A DNA stretch of 64,000 nucleotides from Epinephelus fuscoguttatus (lineage: Eukaryota; Chordata; Actinopteri; Perciformes; Serranidae), in NCBI RefSeq assembly GCF_011397635.1, contig NC_064772.1:15701035-15765034 (forward strand), written 5' to 3'. This document shows positions 59,301-64,000 of the stretch, one piece after another. Every line of letters begins with the position of its first letter. Position 1 is the stretch's first letter. The notes below the pieces were generated by a model that did no database searches, was not told where the DNA came from, and saw only the letters and a program-made list of their open reading frames with translations. The position numbers were made by a program, and so were the translations under genes.

Positions 59301-62300
59301 GATCCTCTTGCAAATGTGTTTTTCATTGGTGTCACACATTTTTCACACCCTTTTTCCTAAACAGTTGACACAGATCTCATAGAAAGACCCAAAGCTCTAC
59401 TGGATTAACTGTGTTAAACAAAAGGAAAACATCTATTCACAGCTGACAGACATTATTTGCATAATGATGAATCTCTGATGCACCTTTGTGAGACTATTTT
59501 GCACAATTCTTCAACCAGCGATTAGTCCTCATCATCCCATAAAAGATGCCACCTCCGTGTTGCTATTTGCAAGTGTGAATCAAAGAGGCCAGAGGCATTT
59601 AAAAATGAATAATGAATATAATGCACTAAGATGAATGAAGACAACTTTCTTAGAAAATCTATTTTTCCTTTTTTCACATTTCAACAGGGCTGTGAATTTT
59701 ATCCTTTTATTGGTTTCAAAACACCTTACCAAAAGACTGCAGTTGAAAATTAGCCAGCTGGCTAGCATTTACAGAAATGTTGACTGATGTGCATCATCCT
59801 TATGATTTAAATAAAGTAAATAAAGTAAAGTAAATGTGACCCCAGGTTGTCTTGACTGACGGAAATATTTGCTATTATTGCATGCGTTCATGTTCTGCAA
59901 GTGTCAAAGCATTTTGCAAACAAGGTGTGTCACTTAGGCGACTTTTAGTTGAGGCCTGAGTGTGAATTGTATGAAATGTAACTTCTGAATCAACAAATGT
60001 GTTCATGCAAGCAAAGAACACTTGTAACCCCCATAAACACACACACAGGGGAGAGTCTTAAGGATCTATTTCTCTTACCTCTAGAGCACAGATGCCGAAG
60101 GAGAAAATGTCTATGGCATAATCATCTTCGCTAGCTAGAAACAGAAATAGAGAAGCAAAGATAAAGGAGGTCAGACAAATAGATAATTTTAAGGACACTA
60201 TTATTCCATTATATCGCTACACAGCATAGAGTGATTTGCTGCTGTATTTAGTCTCCAAATGTCGCATACAGAACCTTTGAGAACAAATCACGTCAGATTT
60301 GATATAAGTCAAGCTGCAGAAAGCTGCACACACACTCTGCTCCATCACACTTACATCCATATTCTGGTGCAAAGAAATGAAGATTCCTCTGCTCATCGCG
60401 AAGTTGCCTCGCTTTACCGTGAACATTGGCATCTGGAAATACTGGTTAGAGAAAACACAAATAATTTAGATACATTAGATGAAATAAATAATATATATAT
60501 GACATAAATTCAAAACATACACTCACCAGCCATTTTATTAGGTACACCTTGCTAGTACTGGGTCAGAACTACCTTTTCAATTCTTGGTGGCATAGATTCA
60601 ACAAGGTGCTGGAAACATTCTTCAGAGATTTTGGTCCATATTGACATGATAGCATCGCACAGTTGCTGCAGATTTGTCGGCTGCACATCCATGATGTGAA
60701 TCTCCCGTTCCACCACATCTCAAAGGTGCTCTATAGGATTGAGATCTGGTGACTGTGGAGGCCACTGGAGTACAGTGAACTCATTGTCATGTTCAAGAAA
60801 CCAGTTTGAGATGATTTGAGCTTTGTGACATGGTGCGTTATCCTGCTGGAAGTAGGCATCAGAAGATGGGTACACTGTGGTCATAAAGGGATGGACACGG
60901 TCAGCAACAATACTCAGGTAGGCTGTGGTGTTTAAACCATGCTCAGTTGGTACTATGGGGCCCAAAGTGTGCCAAGAAAATATCCCCCACACCATTACAC
61001 CAGCACCACCAGCCTGAACCGCTGAGACAAGGCAGGATGGATCCATGCTTTCATGTTGTTTACACCAAATTCTGACCCTACCATCTGAATGTCTGACTCA
61101 TCAGACCAGGCACCATTTTTCCAATCTTCTATTGTCCAGTTTTGGTGAGCCTGTGTGAACTGTAGCCTCAGTTTCCTGTTGTTAGCTGACAGGAGTGGCA
61201 CCTGGTGTGGTCTTCTGCTGCTGTAGCCCATCTGCTTCAAGGTTGGACATGTTGTTGGTTCAGAGATGGTCTTCTGCAGACCTTGGTTGTAACCAGTGGT
61301 TATTTGAGTTACTGTTGCCTTTCTATCATCTTGAACCAGTCTGGCCATTCTCCTCTGACCTCTGACATCAACAAGGCATTTTCACCCAGAGAACTGCTGC
61401 TCACTGGATATTTTCTCTTTGTCAGACCATCCTCTGTAAAACCTAGAGATGGTTGTGAGTGAAAATCCCAGTGGATCAGCAGTTTCTGAAATACTCAGAC
61501 CAGACCATCTGGCACCAACAACCATGCTGCGTTCAAAGTCACTTAAATCCCCCTTTTTTTTAACATTCTGATGCTTGGTTTGAACTTCAGCAGGTTATCT
61601 TAACCATGTCTACATGACTAAATGCATTGACTAGCTGATTAACTATTTGCATTAACAAGCAGTGGAACAGGTGTACCTAATAAAGTGGCCTGTGAGTCTA
61701 TCTATACTACAAAATGATCGTCTTACCATTAACAAATAGCCGATGCCACACTGTGGAAAGAAATTAAGCATAATTTAGATCTTTAGTCTGAGGTTACAAT
61801 ATGGGTGCTGATTGTAATAACACAAAAAGCCCTTCTGGGAGCAGACCTGAGCCGATCTTGATGAGGCCGTTGTGCTGAATGAAGATGGTGTCACATGTCA
61901 GGTTGCCATGGATTATTGGCGGGTCACAAGAGTGTAAATAACTGCCCATAAACAATAAATCACGGTCAATGTGATGGCTGTAATAATATAAATTTCACAT
62001 GTTAAAATCTTGGGGTAGAAATCAATCAGTACCTGAGGGCAGAGAGAATCTGGGTGCACCATCTCTTCCAGGCCTAAGACAAAGTGTAACAGAGCAACAT
62101 GAATCCTCTAAAGGCACAAACACCTCCCTCATTCTCAGGAATATATGTGAACAATACCAAATTTAACACTATCAATTCACCTTTATTGCAATTTATGGCT
62201 TTATTATAGAATGACAAACAGCAGATGAAGACGACAGAAGAGAGAAAAGAGAGGAAACACAAGAGATATGTCTGAGCAGACAGAGCCACCAGGGAGTCCT

Positions 62301-63751
62301 GTTAATCATTTCAAAACCTGCAGGAAATATGGATCTGAATAGTGATTGGACTGCAGTGCTCTGAGCCACCACCAGGGGCCACACTGAGCGAGCACAGCAA
62401 TAGGGTACAATCTGTGACCAGAAAACACTGACCTTCACATTCATCGTCTTGTGGTTCTTCTTAGTTTTCTTCAGAAACTGCTTGAGGCTGCCTGACGACA
62501 TGTATTCTGTGATGAATATAACCTGTGGGCCACACATGGAGTTGTGTTAATTCATATCCATGTCTTTCCAGACTCATTTCATATATGTAGTCAAGCAGCT
62601 CTGTCACACGATGCAACGACAGTCACGTGACCTGAAGTTCAATATCAGCGTAACCAATGAGCTGTGGGAGGACCACCAGAGGAACAGGACAGAGCACAAA
62701 GTTGTAGCCATGACAGCAGACAGTGCTTTAAATATGGATGTTGCTGCACAGAAGCTGCAAATTCTAAAACGTGGATGCTTCATACACATCTTCAGCACAG
62801 CAGTTGCCTGATATCAAACAGAACTGTCAACTTGTTACACTCCATTTCCAACTTCAGTCTGACATTACATCCACTCTAACCGATTTCTGTGGAGGAGGTG
62901 GATTTGATTTTCCCTAGATAATCACTAGAGACCAACGTATCCGCCTAAATCTAATGTTATTTTAATTTCACACCGATGGGTAGCCATGCTAGCATTATTG
63001 TTTTGCCAGGGTTTTAAGCTCAGTGTTATTGTTAGTACTCATTGGTTCTGGAGCACCGCTTCACAACAGCTTGAAAACAGCATTAGTCCACCTGTCGTGC
63101 TCATTGGATCATTTTGTAGTTTAAGAGACAGCTGTTTCATGTCACTATGCCAGAAGAATCAGTCAACTCAAACTCGAGTGGGCGGATCCAAAGGTCTGGA
63201 CCTGGGCAAAACCAGCAGCACAGAAGATCTACACAATCATCACAGCTTCAAGATGGTCACCAGTTCTGTATCTGACCAAATGTCTCTCCTTCTGTTCCTG
63301 AGTTATGGCGTTGGATAATGACCAGAGAAGTACTTCTGCAGAACGTTATGATGTTACAATCTTATATTATTTTATCCTATTGGATATTTGCGTGAAAGTT
63401 TGTCATAATTAGTGTACGAATTCTTGACTTACGGCCAAAAACAGGTTCAAAATCTAATCAGTTCATCATTGAGACCAAGTGGACATTGGGGCCAAATTCG
63501 AAGAAATTGCCTTAAGGTGTTCTTCAAATACAATGATCCCGAGAATGGGACAGACAACTCGAAAACATAATGCCTCATTGTTGGTGCAGAGGCATAAAAA
63601 AAGGACAGAGGGAGAAAGAAAAACCAGAGAGGACATAAAAAAATCGTACCCTCGCCTGGCTCTCCTTCATGTCCAGCCAGTACTTGTGGAACTTGACAAT
63701 GTTGGGGTGTTCGACCTGCATCAGGTTCTCAAACATCTCCTTGATCTTCTC
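56303..63751 (-). CDS. nrbp2: Nuclear receptor-binding protein 2 (pseudokinase), all but the 5' end
   Basis: NRBP proteins are cytoplasmic pseudokinases acting as adaptors; reported partners include Elongin B/C and TSC22D proteins. Sixteen exons are visible: 63751-63650, 62522-62433, 62073-62033, 61941-61847, 61750-61727, 60441-60355, 60134-60079, 59226-59131, 58856-58724, 58527-58425, 58316-58266, 58178-58043, 57302-57249, 57040-56977, 56570-56515 and 56389-56303 (TGA at 56305-56303). They give 424 residues and all phases join. Landmarks are HPNIVKFHKYWLD, VIFITEYMSSGSLKQFL, IIHGNLT, FFAPEYG, DIFSFGICALEMAVLEIQ, LLFHRVLFEVHSLKLLAAH, ELDKFLEDVKNGIYPLMNF and KTPTPEP. HRD is replaced by HGN and DFG by GSV, so no catalysis is expected. 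The C-terminus resembles NRBP2 more than the longer NRBP1 tail. The N-terminal exon or exons are off the right edge. The paralogue letter (a/b) is not determinable here. Confidence 0.94.
56644..56954. mobile_element. piggyBac-like MITE with TTAA ends
   Basis: TTAA at 56644-56647 is followed by AGGAATACTGCACCTCCC. GGGGGTGAAGTATTCT precedes TTAA at 56951-56954. The ends are inverted repeats with one gap and about two mismatches. The length is about 310 bp and there is no coding frame. The TTAA duplication and internal AGGAATAC / GTATTCT ends fit piggyBac-type non-autonomous elements. It sits in a 406-bp nrbp2 intron and makes up most of it. Confidence 0.65.
60520..61698 (-). mobile_element. Tc1/mariner-like transposon, degenerate
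   Basis: Ends CACTCACCAGCCATTTTATT and AATAAAGTGGCCTGTGAGTC form terminal inverted repeats, each next to a TA (60518-60519 and 61699-61700), the required target. On the minus strand the transposase shows HTH-region text (LARLVQDDRKATVTQI), then VMVWGIFSW, then YFQQDNAPCHKA and LQWPPQSPDLNPIEHL, the Tc1 DDE-domain signatures. At least one frame change separates the 61348-60995 and 61046-60720 parts, so it is inactive. It lies inside an nrbp2 intron in the gene's own direction. Confidence 0.92.
61727..61750 (-). CDS. nrbp2: nrbp2 24-nt microexon
   Basis: Acceptor CCACAG and donor G/GTAAGA bound only 24 nt. It enters in phase 1 and leaves in phase 1, and encodes VWHRLFVN with both end codons shared. 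The peptide continues the NRBP motif that in mammals reads near VWHRIF. The Tc1-like element begins 28 bp beyond the donor. Confidence 0.9.
61847..61941 (-). CDS. nrbp2: nrbp2 exon with degenerate catalytic loop
   Basis: Codes for YLHSCDPPIIHGNLTCDTIF and IQHNGLIKIGS. In active kinases this stretch is HRDxxxxN then DFG. Here the sequence is HGNLTCDT and then KIGSV, the last V being completed by the next exon. The substitutions agree with the known NRBP1/NRBP2 pattern, so they are family features and not decay. Confidence 0.93.
62560..62870 (+). mobile_element. hAT transposase fossil, partial
   Basis: The plus-strand frame at 62560-62811 contains HKVVAMTADSALNMDVAAQK and LQILKRGCFIHIFST. These resemble the hAT transposase core motif in which TDNAxNM is followed by a Cys-aromatic-His segment. 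An overlapping frame continues to about 62870. No terminal repeats are visible. It is an isolated fragment inside an nrbp2 intron, opposite to the gene. Confidence 0.5.
63180..63606 (+). repeat. Common percomorph interspersed repeat, partial copy
   Basis: The text AATCTAATCAGTTCATCATT, GACCAAGTGGACATT, CCAAATTCGAAGAAATTGCC and the end CATAATGCCTC then GAGGCATAAAAA match a very abundant fish repeat that I recognise from many genomes. Its class is not clear to me. It stops about 45 nt left of the first visible nrbp2 exon. Confidence 0.55.
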
Positions 63752-64000
63752 CTGAAAAGCATAGATCAGAGGTTGTTCACATCTTCACATCACATCATAG
63801 ATCAGGTAAAGTCCGTCAAAATACCATAAATGCAAAAAAAAATTAAAAAAATCACAATTTCAGACCTCTCAAATGTTCATATTTGCTGATTTTCTTGGTC
63901 ATCCAGATTAATCAGCTATATATTTTTGGCTTTTGGACTCCTAGTTGGAGAAAATAGGCAGCTTTTATGTCTTCACTTAGACTTTGGGAACTTGCGATGG

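Larger units (their letters stand above)
56390..63649 (-). other. nrbp2: nrbp2 introns
   Basis: Fifteen introns from about 93 bp to 1.4 kb with consensus borders. Apart from the Tc1-like element, the MITE, the hAT fossil and the interspersed repeat, they contain nothing recognisable. The stretches 57303-58042 and 59227-60078 are plain AT-rich intron. 63752-64000 is intron upstream of the first visible exon, and no further exon is seen there. Confidence 0.75.

Overview
The window is vertebrate genomic DNA, almost certainly from a percomorph-type teleost. It carries three multi-exon genes with GT-AG introns, and the proteins are close to human SCRIB, PUF60 and NRBP2. The introns are full of (TG)n tracts and fish-type transposon remnants: hAT, Tc1/mariner, a tRNA-derived SINE and a non-LTR retrotransposon. 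All three genes lie on the minus strand in the transcriptional order nrbp2 - puf60 - scrib. This matches, to my knowledge, the conserved NRBP2-PUF60-SCRIB block of human chromosome 8q24.3.

Layout from left to right. 1-39 kb: the 5' half of scrib (exons 1-10, codons 1-368, the leucine-rich-repeat region). Exon 1 is at 37.9-38.0 kb and is separated by a 28-kb first intron from exon 2 at 9.7 kb; the PDZ-coding 3' half lies left of base 1. 39-42 kb: intergenic, AT-rich, with degenerate tandem and inverted repeats. 42.2-52.1 kb: puf60 complete, 11 coding exons and 526 codons, with a probable cassette exon, tandem GC/GT donors and a CGCG-element promoter. 52.2-56.3 kb: intergenic, dominated by a large decayed fold-back repeat. 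56.3-63.8 kb: the last 16 coding exons of nrbp2 (424 codons plus stop); its first exon or exons lie right of base 64000. I placed every exon by hand from splice sites and reading-phase continuity. All 37 exons join without a phase conflict.

The three genes are neighbours by descent rather than members of one pathway: cell polarity scaffold (Scribble), U-rich-RNA-binding splicing factor (PUF60) and pseudokinase adaptor (NRBP2). The accessory content is in the introns: a hAT element with an exact 8-bp target duplication, a Tc1-like copy, a SINE with a 16-bp target duplication, several TIR elements and a perfect 48-bp-arm palindrome.

The observation I consider most worth following is inside puf60. 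Intron 6 holds an inverted copy of about 60 nt of the intron 6/exon 7 junction. In the pre-mRNA this copy would pair with the exon 7 3' splice site, and most transitions between the copies keep a G-U pair. I found no CRISPR array, operon, viral gene or confident tRNA/rRNA gene.
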